A DNA stretch of 47,313 nucleotides from assembly GCA_035416745.1 (NCBI GenBank), contig DAOLNV010000030.1, forward strand, positions 1 through 47,313, read 5' to 3'. Within the stretch, counting starts at the first letter, position 1, and each line of letters begins with the position of its first letter. A model generated the notes under the pieces. The model was given only the letters and a program-made list of their open reading frames with translations. It did not search any database and had not been told where the DNA came from. Position numbers and translations under genes: made by a program. This DNA comes from Candidatus Hydrogenedentota bacterium. GTDB taxonomy: Bacteria > Hydrogenedentota > Hydrogenedentia > Hydrogenedentales > SLHB01. Positions 17,567-26,796 of this stretch are shown here, piece by piece.

Positions 17567-18604
17567 CTACCGAACCTTATCCAGTCTCCAGACGTCGTTT
17601 ATGGGCGTGCTGCCAGGGTGGCTTCCTGCGACCATCCACAGGTGGTTGTCGAAGACAAACACGCTTCCCGCATGGCGCGTCGGCCAAGGCGTATTCGGCA
17701 ACTCGGTCCAATGTACGCCGTCCGGCGAATACCAGACATCGTTGCGGTTCATTTCGGGCGTGTCAAAGTTGGCCCCTGCCATCAGCCACATCTTGTTGTC
17801 GAACACGGCCACGCTGTGATATTGCCTGGGCGCCCACGGGGCATCCGCGTCCTTTCGCCACTCCACGCCGTCGGCGGAACTCCAGACTTCGTTGTAGAAA
17901 AGGCGGTTCGGATGTGCGGGCGTATCGTAAGTGCCGCCGCCGAGCAGCCACATGCGCCCCTCGAACACAACCGATCCCTGGATCATCCCCCGCGGCGACC
18001 AGGGAGCGTGTTCCGTCACGCGTGTCCAGTTCGCGCCGTCGGAGGAATTCCACACGTCGTTGTAGAACGCTTCCGGAACGCCGGGCACGAACTGGGGCAA
18101 CGTCTGGCCTCCCATGACCCAAATCTTACCGTCGTGAACCATCGTGACCTGCATGTTCCGCTGCCCCCAAGGCGCGCTTGAGGTAACTTGCGTCCAATGC
18201 ACGCCATCGCTCGAATTCCAGATGTCGGGCTGGTAGTGTTTCAAAAGCGGGTCGCCTCCCACGATCCACATCTTGTCGTTGAAGACCGCGTATCCGCCGC
18301 AATGGCGTCCATCCCAAACCGTGGGTGTATTGGGGGTGTTGGGCCTCACTTGGGTCCAGTCCAAGCCGTTGATGGAGTTCCACACGTCGTTGTAGCCAAC
18401 ATGGCCCGGACCGCCTTCCGGCGGATCGGACCAACCCCCGAGCACCCACATCTTGCCGTTATAGGTTACGGCCCCCGCGCCGTCGCGCTTGGAAAAGGCC
18501 GCCGCATTCGTCACTTGGGTCCATTTGTACTCCGCCGCCGCGGCCGGCAGAGAAAGCAGCCAGAATACGGCCATCGTTAAGCTCGGTAAGGTGACTCGCA
18601 TCAT
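17567..18604 (-). CDS. Exported six-bladed kelch-type beta-propeller
   Basis: 345 residues from the ATG at 18604, with GGAG about 7 bases upstream; the frame stays open far upstream but only as antisense of the next gene. The signal peptide is MMRVTLPSLTMAVFWLLSLPAAAA. Six blades are marked by MWVLGGW, MWIVGGD, IWVMGGQ, MWLLGGG, MWLMAGA and LWMVAGS. Each is followed by a YNDVWNS-(I/S)DG-x-x-W segment as in sialidase/kelch repeats. No Asp-box or catalytic residues are apparent, so it is probably a binding or sensor protein at the cell surface. It is divergent from the SGNH fusion gene at 18902, sharing a 297-base promoter region. Confidence 0.85.
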   Translation of the reverse strand: MMRVTLPSLTMAVFWLLSLPAAAAEYKWTQVTNAAAFSKRDGAGAVTYNGKMWVLGGWSDPPEGGPGHVGYNDVWNSINGLDWTQVRPNTPNTPTVWDGRHCGGYAVFNDKMWIVGGDPLLKHYQPDIWNSSDGVHWTQVTSSAPWGQRNMQVTMVHDGKIWVMGGQTLPQFVPGVPEAFYNDVWNSSDGANWTRVTEHAPWSPRGMIQGSVVFEGRMWLLGGGTYDTPAHPNRLFYNEVWSSADGVEWRKDADAPWAPRQYHSVAVFDNKMWLMAGANFDTPEMNRNDVWYSPDGVHWTELPNTPWPTRHAGSVFVFDNHLWMVAGSHPGSTPINDVWRLDKVR

Positions 18605-18901
18605 CGTAGCTCCAGAGGGATACGGGAGAAATTGACCCGGCATTCCCCATATGGACGCGCCTGTAACCGCCACGCGTTCTTCTTCGGCCAGTGTAGTCGC
18701 GTTTCCTGATGTGGTCAATGCTCTTTCTGCTGTCACCTTCCCTCTTTTGAATCTTTGACGGCTTGGCCTGCCCACAGGCAGTATAGCGGTTCCGGCGCAA
18801 CCGCCGGCGTGTTCGATTTGCCGCCGGTGTTCTCCTGTGGCGTGGCATAGACCGGCACAGCGTAACGGGCGCGCATAGTGCAATGAATGAGGAGCGAACC
18901 A
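18605..18901. promoter_or_regulatory. Divergent promoter region
   Basis: 297 bases separate the divergent kelch and SGNH-fusion genes, so both promoters must lie here. I cannot identify -10/-35 boxes or operators with confidence, and no riboswitch-like fold stands out. Confidence 0.45.
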
Positions 18902-21559
18902 ATGGACGTGGCCAGAAAATGTCTGACGTGGGCGGTTGTGGCGTGTTGTCTGAGTTGGGCATGGGATGGCGTGCCAGGTGACCCGGCCACTCCCGCCGTC
19001 CCCCGGACGGCCGAACTGCTGCGCGCCGGCAGCGACCCCGTGCGGGTTGTGTGTCTCGGCGACAGCGTCACGGGAGTCTACTACCATACCGGCGGCCGGC
19101 GTGCCTATCCTGAGATGGTGCAGGTCGCGCTGACGCGCCTGTACCCGAACGCGCCCGTCGAGGTTTTCAATGCCGGCATCAGCGGCAACACTACCGTCGA
19201 CGGACTCAATCGCCTGGATTCGGATGTGCTCGCCCACAAGCCGCACCTTGTGACAGTGATGTTCGGGCTGAACGACATGACGCGCGTACCGCTGGAGGAA
19301 TTCGAGGCGAACCTCGCCGCCATCATTCGGAGGTGTCGCGAGGCGGGCGCAGAAGTGATGCTGTGCACTCCCAATTCGGTCTTTGAGACGCCGGAAAGAC
19401 CCATCGCGAAGCTGATGGAGTACGTTGACGGCGTACGCCGCACGTGCGAACAGGAGCATACGCCGCTCGTCGACTGTTATGCCGCCTATGAAGCGGTTCG
19501 GTCCGAGGACCCGTTCAAATGGCTCATGATGATGAGCGACGAGATCCACCCCAACATGGCAGGACACAAGCTCTTGGCCGAAATAATCGCGGAGGCCGTC
19601 TCGGGCGAGCCGGTATCGCTTGAACGCGAAGGGCCGCCACAGCCGGCGCTTCCCAAGACCTTGGCGCTCCTGAAAGAAGGCAAGCCCGTCCGCGTATATG
19701 CCATGCCGCCGTACGACAGCCTGGCGCCTTCGGCGTTGAAGTCCATCGTGCCTGACGCGCAAGCGGAGGTTACGTCATGGCCCGTGGCAGGCCTGACATT
19801 GCCGCAGCTCGAAGAGAGCGCGAAGAACGTGCGCGACCTGAAACCGGACCTTGTAATCGTCGCCGTGCCGATTGACGCAACGGCTGATTCGAAAGAGCAG
19901 GCTATACAGTCGTACAAGTGGGTGCTCAACTACGCGCTGAGTTTCGCGCATCAGGAATGGGACTGTCTGGCCGTCGCGCCTTCGGTGACTACCCCGGTTG
20001 TCGGTGCCAATATGCAGGAACAGGATCGTCTGGCCAGGGCGCTGATCGGGGCGCAAGATATCGGGATGGTGGAACGGAAAGCGGGAGACTCGCGAGCCCC
20101 CGAAGAGATCTTTGCCGAGTGGTTGCGCGAACAGATCACAGGCGCGCCGGACAACGTCATCCCCGTGGGAGACAGAACACAGCTCTTTATTGATTCCCGC
20201 TTCATCGCCGAATCGAACAACATAACGCTGTGCATGAACCCGCCTGTCAAGGCGGGACCCGTGATCCTGCCGGACAAACCATGGGAATCGGGCGAGATCG
20301 GTTTCTGCGTGAGCGTGGTTCAGCACGAAGGCGAATATAAGATGTGGTATCTCGCCCGGGATAAAACCGGCGGATTCTGCCAGTGTTTCGCACGGAGCCG
20401 GGATGGGCGAACCTGGGAAAAGCCTGAGTTGGGCTTAATCGAATATCAGGGGGCGAAAAACAACAACATCGTTTTGACGGGGGCCGTCGAGACGACCGTG
20501 TTTCTGGATCCCGCGGCGCCTCCGGAGCAGGGTTTCAAGGCGGTCTCCGCGATGTACTGGCCGGACCCGCAGAAGGCTGGCTTATACATTTGGACCTCGC
20601 CGGACGGCCTGAATTGGGCGCAACCGCCTACCCGGGTGTTCCCGCTGCTTCCAGACACCGCCAACCAGGCCTTCTACGATACGCGACTGAAGAAATACGT
20701 CGCCAACATCCGGGTATGGGACCCGTTACGCAAGGTTGGCCGTGTCGAGATGAACAACATCCTCGAACCGTGGCCGTTCACTCCGCTGGAGAAACCCTAC
20801 TACATATGGGGCGCGGACAAGATTCCCGTTCCGAGCCGCGAGGTCCCGATTGTGTTCAGCTATGACGAGAAGGACCCTCCTCAATCCGACCACTACAATG
20901 CCGCCTGCATTCAATATGCCTGGGCGGACGACGCGTATTTCATGTTTCCATCCCTCTACCGCCATTTTCCGGAACCGCCGGCAGGAAAGTGGGGCAACGA
21001 CGGGTATCTCGATATTCAGATGGCCGTGAGCCGGGACGGCGTGAACTGGACCCGGCCTTCACGCGAGCCGTACGTACCGTTGGGGCTGGACGGCTCGCTT
21101 GATTCCGCACAGCTGTACATGGCGATAGGGGCCGTCAGAAATGGAGACTCTTTGTATCAGTATTATGGCGGATACAAGAGTACCCACGGCCAGCCGAATG
21201 TCGAAGGTGGAGGGTCTATTCAGCGGCTCGAACAACGTTTGGACGGGTTCATGTACGTCACTGCGCCGCTCGAAGGCGGCACACTCACTACTCCGACAAT
21301 CACGTTCTCCGGACGCCGCTTGTTGTTGAACATCGACGGAAGCGCCGCGGGAACCGGCAAGGTCGCATTACTTGATGCCGGCGGCAAGGAAATCCCCGGA
21401 TTCACTCTCGCGGAGTGCGACGAGTTCGGTGCAAACTCGTTGTCGCGGGAGATCACGTGGAAAGGCAACAGCGACATGAGCGCATGGGCAGGCAAACCTG
21501 TTCGGCTCAAGTTCGCTTTGAAGGCAATGAGGCTTTTTTCATTCCGGTTTGCCGCGTAG
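18902..21559 (+). CDS. SGNH/GDSL hydrolase fused to GH32/43-like beta-propeller
   Basis: 885 residues from the ATG at 18902, with GGAG 7 bases upstream. A signal peptide (VARKCLTWAVVACCLSWAWDG) is followed by an SGNH hydrolase. CLGDSVTG gives Ser55, NAGISGNTT supplies the Gly block, MFGLNDM the Asn block, and SDEIHPN gives Asp213 and His216. Residues of about 415-885 are a five-bladed-propeller-like domain (RTQLFIDSRFIA, GEYKMWYLARDKTGG, CFARSRDGRTWEKPE, YIWTSPDGLNWAQPP, MAVSRDGVNWTRPS). SGNH domains are commonly acyl-esterases on glycans. The fusion could deacylate a polysaccharide while the propeller binds or cleaves it. The glycosidase activity of the second domain is uncertain. A GH36-like gene lies downstream on the same strand after 359 bases. 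Confidence 0.85.
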   Translation: MDVARKCLTWAVVACCLSWAWDGVPGDPATPAVPRTAELLRAGSDPVRVVCLGDSVTGVYYHTGGRRAYPEMVQVALTRLYPNAPVEVFNAGISGNTTVDGLNRLDSDVLAHKPHLVTVMFGLNDMTRVPLEEFEANLAAIIRRCREAGAEVMLCTPNSVFETPERPIAKLMEYVDGVRRTCEQEHTPLVDCYAAYEAVRSEDPFKWLMMMSDEIHPNMAGHKLLAEIIAEAVSGEPVSLEREGPPQPALPKTLALLKEGKPVRVYAMPPYDSLAPSALKSIVPDAQAEVTSWPVAGLTLPQLEESAKNVRDLKPDLVIVAVPIDATADSKEQAIQSYKWVLNYALSFAHQEWDCLAVAPSVTTPVVGANMQEQDRLARALIGAQDIGMVERKAGDSRAPEEIFAEWLREQITGAPDNVIPVGDRTQLFIDSRFIAESNNITLCMNPPVKAGPVILPDKPWESGEIGFCVSVVQHEGEYKMWYLARDKTGGFCQCFARSRDGRTWEKPELGLIEYQGAKNNNIVLTGAVETTVFLDPAAPPEQGFKAVSAMYWPDPQKAGLYIWTSPDGLNWAQPPTRVFPLLPDTANQAFYDTRLKKYVANIRVWDPLRKVGRVEMNNILEPWPFTPLEKPYYIWGADKIPVPSREVPIVFSYDEKDPPQSDHYNAACIQYAWADDAYFMFPSLYRHFPEPPAGKWGNDGYLDIQMAVSRDGVNWTRPSREPYVPLGLDGSLDSAQLYMAIGAVRNGDSLYQYYGGYKSTHGQPNVEGGGSIQRLEQRLDGFMYVTAPLEGGTLTTPTITFSGRRLLLNIDGSAAGTGKVALLDAGGKEIPGFTLAECDEFGANSLSREITWKGNSDMSAWAGKPVRLKFALKAMRLFSFRFAA

Positions 21560-21918
21560 TCTCTGGAAAAGTGCCGTAAGTATGCGGACTTCCCTCGTCC
21601 ACGCTCTGGCGTTGGCTTCGGGAGTCAGCACCCCAGAAGCGGGCCTTCAATGCGCCACGCAAGCGAATCGGCCGTCCTTGAGGTCACGAAGAGAGCCCCG
21701 GGTTCGTGATGCACATGGCCGTGTAGAATCGGGCGTGGGATATGACTGTATTCACACTGCGTTCACCAATCCCGGCTCACGCATTTCTGAGGTGACAGTT
21801 GGCAGCATTCTGCTTTTGACCCCGCACCGCGGGCTGCCGCCTCGGATCATTCTTCTCTCTGCAACCATCTCAAGTATAATGCGGAAGAGGCTTCTTGCCA
21901 GTCCGTGGAGGCGATGTC
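21560..21918. other. Intergenic region, no supported gene
   Basis: 359 bases between two plus-strand genes. It contains the GGAGG site (21907-21911) of the GH36/27-like gene. No repeat, tRNA or strong hairpin was seen, and the promoter is not identifiable by eye. Confidence 0.4.
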
Positions 21919-24918
21919 ATGTCACTGAACCATTCGGTTGGCTCTTTGTCTTTTCTTACGCTTGGCGTGCTGTCCGCGTTGTCCACTCCAGCCCACGCGC
22001 AGACCGGCCCTATTTACTTGTCTGGCGCCGGAGAAGTTCGGGCCATTTTTGAACGCTCGCCCAACGGCTATCTCTGGACGGCCTACGAGGACACGACCTC
22101 GGGGACACGGTGGACCATCGGCGGGCCCCGGTTCAGCCTGCAGACGCCCGACGGAAGACGGACCGACCTTGCCGGCGCGACATCCATCGCCCTCGAACGA
22201 AATGACGCGGGCGGCGTTGCGCAAGTGGTCCTCGACGCAGCCTTTCCGAATCCTCTCGTCCAAGTGCGGCAGACCTATTCGTTCTGTGCTGACGGCCGCA
22301 CCCTGCGAATTCAGACTGCCCTCCGCGCGACGGACATGCCGGTTACGAGCCAACGCGCCGGATTGCTCGAAGTGAAGGTTGAGGGCCAGCCATTCCAGCT
22401 CACAGGTCCGTCGCACGTATCCTGCCCTGTCTTCGGGGACGGGCTCTTCGCCGGAATCGAGCATCCGTCCGCGTGGTGTCAGGCAGACGGCGACACGCTG
22501 TACCTGGCGCAGCATTCGTACGTGGAAGCCAAGGCTGAATGGGTAAACCTGCCGCCGGCCGTGTTTGGCGCGGCTTCCACCGAAGATCTGGCCGTTTACG
22601 GACAGAAGGAGGGTCTTCGCCGCTCATTTCTGCGGTACTTGGACACGGTCCGGGTGAAACCGGCCGACATGCACGTCCATTACAACGACTGGTGGACCGC
22701 GCCGGTGCCTTCTTCCGAGGAATTCGTGCTGGGCAACATCGCGGCGCTCAAACGGGACCTCTTCGACGACACAGGCTTTTTCTTTGATTCCTACGCCATG
22801 GACATGGGCTGGTCCGACCCGCAGTCGGTCTGGCAGATTGACGCGAAGCGTTTCCCGGACGGTTTCTCCAAGATCCGCGAGGCGCTTGCCGCGGTTCACG
22901 CCCGCCCCGGGCTCTGGGTTTCGCCCAGCAGCCTCTATCCTCCCGCGCTCGACAACAACTGGCTGCAGTCCGCCGGCTATGAGGTCACCCCGCACAAAGT
23001 CCTGGGCCTCAACGCGTGCTTGACCGTCGGCGGCAAGTACCAGAGCGCGTTCAAGGAGGCTGTCTTGAAGCACGCCGAATCCGTCAACCTGGCCCATGTC
23101 AAGTTCGACGGGTTCGTCCCCCAGTGCGAAGTCGAGAGTCATGGACATCATCCTGGGCCGGAGTCGTGGCTGCCCATCGCGGAGGGTCTGATGGACGTGT
23201 TCGACGCCCTCCGTGCCCGCGACCCGAATATCGCCTTGGAGCCGACCTGTTTCGGATACCGTCCCAGCCCGTGGTGGCTCATGCACGTTCCGTTTATCAT
23301 CGGCCCGTTCGGCGACGACAGCCCGGGCGGCCGGTGCCCCTGTCCCGAATGGATCGAGTCGATGACCACTGCCCGCGATATCGAGAACCTTACGGGCCGC
23401 GACGCTTTTCTTATGCCCAGTTCCGCGTTGCAGTGTTTCGACATCATCGTGCAATGTCCGGGCCCGTTTCAGAACCATGCCGTAATGGCCATTGGCCGCG
23501 GGCGCTGGTTCATCTCGTGCTACATCAACCCGAAGTTCATGGAACGCGACGAGTGGCAGTTTTTCGCGCAGCTCATCGCCTGGGCCCGGCACAACCGCGA
23601 GTTCCTCCAGGAACCGATGCCCATCGGCGGCGACCCGGCTAAGCGTGAGCCGTACGGGTATGCCTTTCTCGGCCCCGAGCGCCGGCTTCTCTGCCTGCGC
23701 AACCCCTGGATTGAAGAGGCATCGTTCGCGCTGCCTGAGACGTTGCGGAACGCGCCCCTCTCGCCCATGACCGAATTCCGCATGCTGTACCCGCGCCGGG
23801 AAGTCCTCTCCCGCATCCCAAAGGGCGCCCCGTTGCCGGATGTGCATCTCGGACCCTACGAAACCGTGTTCGTGGAACAAGTCCCCAAAGACGGGCAATC
23901 CGAGCGTTTGAGCGGCCGCACCTCTCCAGAACCGCAAGTCGAGATGCAACTCGCACAGCCGACCGCCGTAGAGCGGCTCGTGTTTGAAGACGAGCCTGCC
24001 GCCTACGGGCCTTCCTGGACCTCTCCGGACGGGGATGCGAAAGAGGTGTTCTCGTTCCAGGCCTCGGGCACCCTCACTCTGACGGGCATCGCCTCCGCCG
24101 AATTGTGTGTGCTTTGCGAAGGCCCGCCCGAGGTAGCGCTGACCACTTGTTCCGTAAGTCTGGACGGCGCCGCCACGCCCGTCAGCGTCTCCGCTTCCGC
24201 GGGCGCTTTCTCGGCGGCGGGAAAGCCCGCGAACGAGGACTGGGCCTGGTTCACCGCGCCTGTGCCCGAAGGACAACACACGCTCGCCGTGCGCTTGAAT
24301 CTCACGGCGCCGGTATCCACCGTTGCCCTGTATGTCCGCGGGGCCGCCCTGGCGGAGGCTTCCGAGCCTCCCTTCGACTCCGGCGCCGCCTTCCCCCTGT
24401 ACCGGCCTGAGCAGAGAACGTGGTCCCGCACACTCATCGCCCCGGCGGCCTGCAATGCCGATACCGCCGCCGTGAAGCGGAGCCCACGGCAGATCACCAG
24501 GATTGACGGCGTCTATCTCGACACGTTGAAATGGTCCGAAGCGACGGCTGGCTGGGGCGAAGTCCGCCTGAACCGCAGCGTCATGGACAAACCCATGACC
24601 ATCGCCGGGCGCCGCTACTTTCGCGGCATCGGCACCCACGCCAACAGCAGGATCGACTACGATATCCCCACCGGCTTCGGCGCGTTCGCGGCGACCATCG
24701 GCTACGACCAGGAGGTCCGAGGCGGCTCCGTCGTTTTCGTTGTGAATGGCGACGATAAGGAACTGTTCCGCAGCCCTGTCGTCAAGCACGGCACCGGCCC
24801 CATCGAGGTCCGCGTGGCGTTGGACGGCGTATCCAAGCTTACCCTGCTCACCGAAGACGCTGGTGACGGCATCGCCGCCGACCACGCCGACTGGGCCGAC
24901 GCCCGCCTCTTGAAGTAG
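21919..24918 (+). CDS. Secreted GH36/GH27-like glycosidase with C-terminal NPCBM domain
   Basis: 999 residues from the ATG at 21919, with GGAGG 7 bases upstream. A signal peptide ends near AHAQTG. Residues of about 40-260 form a beta-supersandwich (GPRFSLQTPDG). Residues 260-620 are an alpha-galactosidase-like TIM barrel: DTGFFFDSYAMDMGW, ARPGLWVSPSSLYP and LAHVKFDG, with D397 as the predicted nucleophile. GPFGDDSPGG (D466/D467) is a candidate acid/base 69-70 residues later, the same spacing as in the GH36 enzyme at 40495. The C-terminal 145 residues are an NPCBM/NEW2 carbohydrate-binding domain (RYFRGIGTHANSRIDYDI). The sequence diverges from canonical GH36, so the substrate may be a different galactoside or related sugar. 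Confidence 0.8.
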   Translation: MSLNHSVGSLSFLTLGVLSALSTPAHAQTGPIYLSGAGEVRAIFERSPNGYLWTAYEDTTSGTRWTIGGPRFSLQTPDGRRTDLAGATSIALERNDAGGVAQVVLDAAFPNPLVQVRQTYSFCADGRTLRIQTALRATDMPVTSQRAGLLEVKVEGQPFQLTGPSHVSCPVFGDGLFAGIEHPSAWCQADGDTLYLAQHSYVEAKAEWVNLPPAVFGAASTEDLAVYGQKEGLRRSFLRYLDTVRVKPADMHVHYNDWWTAPVPSSEEFVLGNIAALKRDLFDDTGFFFDSYAMDMGWSDPQSVWQIDAKRFPDGFSKIREALAAVHARPGLWVSPSSLYPPALDNNWLQSAGYEVTPHKVLGLNACLTVGGKYQSAFKEAVLKHAESVNLAHVKFDGFVPQCEVESHGHHPGPESWLPIAEGLMDVFDALRARDPNIALEPTCFGYRPSPWWLMHVPFIIGPFGDDSPGGRCPCPEWIESMTTARDIENLTGRDAFLMPSSALQCFDIIVQCPGPFQNHAVMAIGRGRWFISCYINPKFMERDEWQFFAQLIAWARHNREFLQEPMPIGGDPAKREPYGYAFLGPERRLLCLRNPWIEEASFALPETLRNAPLSPMTEFRMLYPRREVLSRIPKGAPLPDVHLGPYETVFVEQVPKDGQSERLSGRTSPEPQVEMQLAQPTAVERLVFEDEPAAYGPSWTSPDGDAKEVFSFQASGTLTLTGIASAELCVLCEGPPEVALTTCSVSLDGAATPVSVSASAGAFSAAGKPANEDWAWFTAPVPEGQHTLAVRLNLTAPVSTVALYVRGAALAEASEPPFDSGAAFPLYRPEQRTWSRTLIAPAACNADTAAVKRSPRQITRIDGVYLDTLKWSEATAGWGEVRLNRSVMDKPMTIAGRRYFRGIGTHANSRIDYDIPTGFGAFAATIGYDQEVRGGSVVFVVNGDDKELFRSPVVKHGTGPIEVRVALDGVSKLTLLTEDAGDGIAADHADWADARLLK

Positions 24919-24947
24919 CGCACGAAGACCGGAACCATCCAAGGGAG

Positions 24948-24974
24948 CGCAACGGGGGCTGCGCTGGCGTTGCG
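24948..24974. terminator. Possible terminator hairpin
   Basis: CGCAACG (24948-24954) pairs with CGTTGCG (24968-24974) over a 13-base loop, about 30 bases after the GH36/27-like stop. It has no U-run. Location supports a terminator more than sequence does. Confidence 0.35.
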
Positions 24975-25016
24975 GTCCGGCCGTGTGGTCCTCGGTGGTT
25001 GAGACCGCTGTCCATC

Positions 25017-25594
25017 GCCCAAATCGGCGGATAACACGACCATTGGGGAAACTCACACAGAGGCACAAAGGACGCGGAGGATATGGAGCGTTCGCCGAAG
25101 CGAAATCTGCTCAATGTCTCCGCTTATGATGCGGGAAATGCCGTCCCTCATCAAAGCGTCGCCGAAGTTCAGTAGATGGCCGAGTCGGATACCCATCAAC
25201 CGCGGATAGGTCAACACCTGCTTACGGTGCGCGTTTGTGACCTTCTCCACGGATTTGAGTTCCACAAGAACGTGTATCCTCCACGATGAGGTCTGCACGA
25301 AACCCTTCGTCGAACCGGAGCCCGCGAAGCTCGATGGGGATGGGAACTTGCCGTGCCGCGCGCAGACCCCGGGCCTCCAAATCGCGTGCAAGAACCGCTT
25401 CGTACACTGTTTCCAACGGCCCGGGACCCATCTCCCGATGAAGCGCCACCGCGCAAGCCACAATGATGCTTCCTATCTCATTCTGTTTCGGAGGATTCGA
25501 TCTTCGTGTTCCCTGTGTCTCCGTGTGAGTTCATTCCTGTCTTTATGGAGACAATAAGATCCATCCAGCGAGGGCTTTCTTATCCGGATTGGGG
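25017..25594 (-). mobile_element. Inverted-repeat GxxExxY element, copy 2 (decayed)
   Basis: A 578-base copy in reverse orientation relative to copy 1. Its gene-5' end (at 25594) reads CCCCAATCCGGATAAG on the minus strand, with two bases lost from the terminal motif. Its other end (25017) reads GCCCAAATCGGCGGATAACA. The leader, hairpin and subterminal repeats are recognisable. It lies between two convergent gene ends, so it interrupts no gene. The enclosed gene is broken. Confidence 0.7.
25053..25500 (-). pseudogene. GxxExxY family pseudogene (element copy 2)
   Basis: The protein is recoverable in two frames. The first gives SIIVACAVALHREMGPGPLE then TVYEAVLARDLEARGLR. The second gives VLVELKSVEKVTNAHRKQVL and the C-terminus ending ISLRRTLHILRVLCASV. 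Relative to copy 1 one base is inserted around 25273-25276, just before the ELK motif, shifting the frame. The start codon position is TCG instead of TTG. The core GLLDTVY has become GPLETVY, restoring Glu but losing the first Leu. It is probably not expressed as a full protein. Confidence 0.75.
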
Positions 25595-25641
25595 CCACCA
25601 GGCATCCCTGGCCCACAGCCACCTCGAAGAGCAAGGATGTC

Positions 25642-26718
25642 TCAGGTCCCAAGCCCTTCGAAGTATTTGCGGGCGCGGCCCAGTTGTTCGAGCGCTTCGA
25701 AATGCTGTTTGCGGAACCTTTCCAGCGTGGCGTGCCAGGGAGTCTGGAGGAATCCTTTAAGATGCTCGGGCGCGATGTGTTTTGCGCAAAACGCGACCGT
25801 GTTCTCGAAGTTTTTGGGCGATGACCAGTTACTGCCCGTCGGCACCTGGTCGTAGCCCATTTTCTCGAGCTCCATATACGCTTTCACGGCGCCGGCGGTC
25901 GAGTCCTCTTTCACTTCTTCGGCGTAGTACCAAGGGCTTTGCAGCACGGATTTCGGCATCTTTGCGGTGAATTCCTCGGGCTTGTACCAGTAACAATCCG
26001 ACCAGATCCACGGCCGCGAACCGCCCTTTTCCACTTCCTTGAAGTAGAAGTCCAGGTCGTGCCACCAGAGATCGAACTGGCGGACAACCGCGTACTCGTA
26101 GAACCTCTGGTTCTCGATCGTTTCTTCGTCCATTCCCAAATGGAAAAGGCGCGGCGTGTCAAACAGGGCGATCGCCTCCGCGATAAGGTCGCGTACCACC
26201 GCGTAGTATTCGTCCGTCGAGACCTTCCGTGCATACGGTCCCAGCCACGTGTCATGGCACGTCGAGAAGTTCATCTTTGGAAAGGGTTCCATGCCGAGCG
26301 CGCGGAGATTGGCCAGTTCTTCACGAAGGCGGTCGGTGCTCCACGCGTCCTTTACCGCAATTTCCGGGTGGCTCTTGTATTGGACGCCGTCGCCCAGGTC
26401 AACGACGACGGCGTTCACGCCCTCGGCCTTCATTTTGGCCACGAGGTCCTTCCAGAAAGCGTCTTCAAACCGCAGCACGGGCTTCGCGCATGCGAACTCG
26501 CCCATCTCCGGCGAGTCGCGGTCGGCCCACATGTTGAGGCCCAGATGCATCAGGTAAGCCCAGATTACCTTGTCTTTCACCTCGCTGCCCATTTTGGATT
26601 CCTCCTTCGCCGCCTGCGCCTGCGCCCACGCAAAAGACGGAACCGTTCCCGCCAGGCCCAGCGCCGCAAAATGCTTCAGAAAACGCTCCCGTGTCATGCC
26701 ACGACTCCCTCGGTTCAT
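25642..26718 (-). CDS. GH20-like exported TIM-barrel protein
   Basis: 358 residues starting at the ATG at 26718, with GGAGG about 9 bases upstream. The N-terminus TRERFLKHFAALGLAG followed by VPSFAWAQA looks like a Tat-type signal, but the twin arginine is interrupted (R-E-R). The body is a TIM barrel similar to family 20 beta-hexosaminidases: AEGVNAVVVDLGDG, LRALGMEPFPKMNFS and HLGMDEE, with D197-E198 as the candidate catalytic pair, then WIWSDCYWYK. The true substrate is uncertain, because such proteins occur as diverged GH20-like members. It lies 78 bases downstream of the GHL10-like gene on the same strand, so the two are likely co-transcribed. Confidence 0.75.
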   Translation of the reverse strand: MNRGSRGMTRERFLKHFAALGLAGTVPSFAWAQAQAAKEESKMGSEVKDKVIWAYLMHLGLNMWADRDSPEMGEFACAKPVLRFEDAFWKDLVAKMKAEGVNAVVVDLGDGVQYKSHPEIAVKDAWSTDRLREELANLRALGMEPFPKMNFSTCHDTWLGPYARKVSTDEYYAVVRDLIAEAIALFDTPRLFHLGMDEETIENQRFYEYAVVRQFDLWWHDLDFYFKEVEKGGSRPWIWSDCYWYKPEEFTAKMPKSVLQSPWYYAEEVKEDSTAGAVKAYMELEKMGYDQVPTGSNWSSPKNFENTVAFCAKHIAPEHLKGFLQTPWHATLERFRKQHFEALEQLGRARKYFEGLGT

Positions 26719-26796
26719 TTGTGGATCCTCCGTGCGCCTGCCAAGGCGCGTTAACGCCGGCCGCCCTGCTCCCTCGTTATCGACATATCCAAGCCG

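Noticed and set aside
18605..19762. Long minus-strand extension of the kelch gene frame, up to about 731 codons
   Set aside because: The extra part is antisense to the SGNH gene and through the divergent promoter region. A signal peptide with a ribosome site begins at 18604, so the extension is a high-GC open-frame artefact.
22624..25068. An 814-codon minus-strand frame opposite the GH36/27-like gene
   Set aside because: Its translation is Arg/Gly/Val-rich without domains and is the antisense shadow of a well-supported gene with signal peptide, catalytic motifs and NPCBM.
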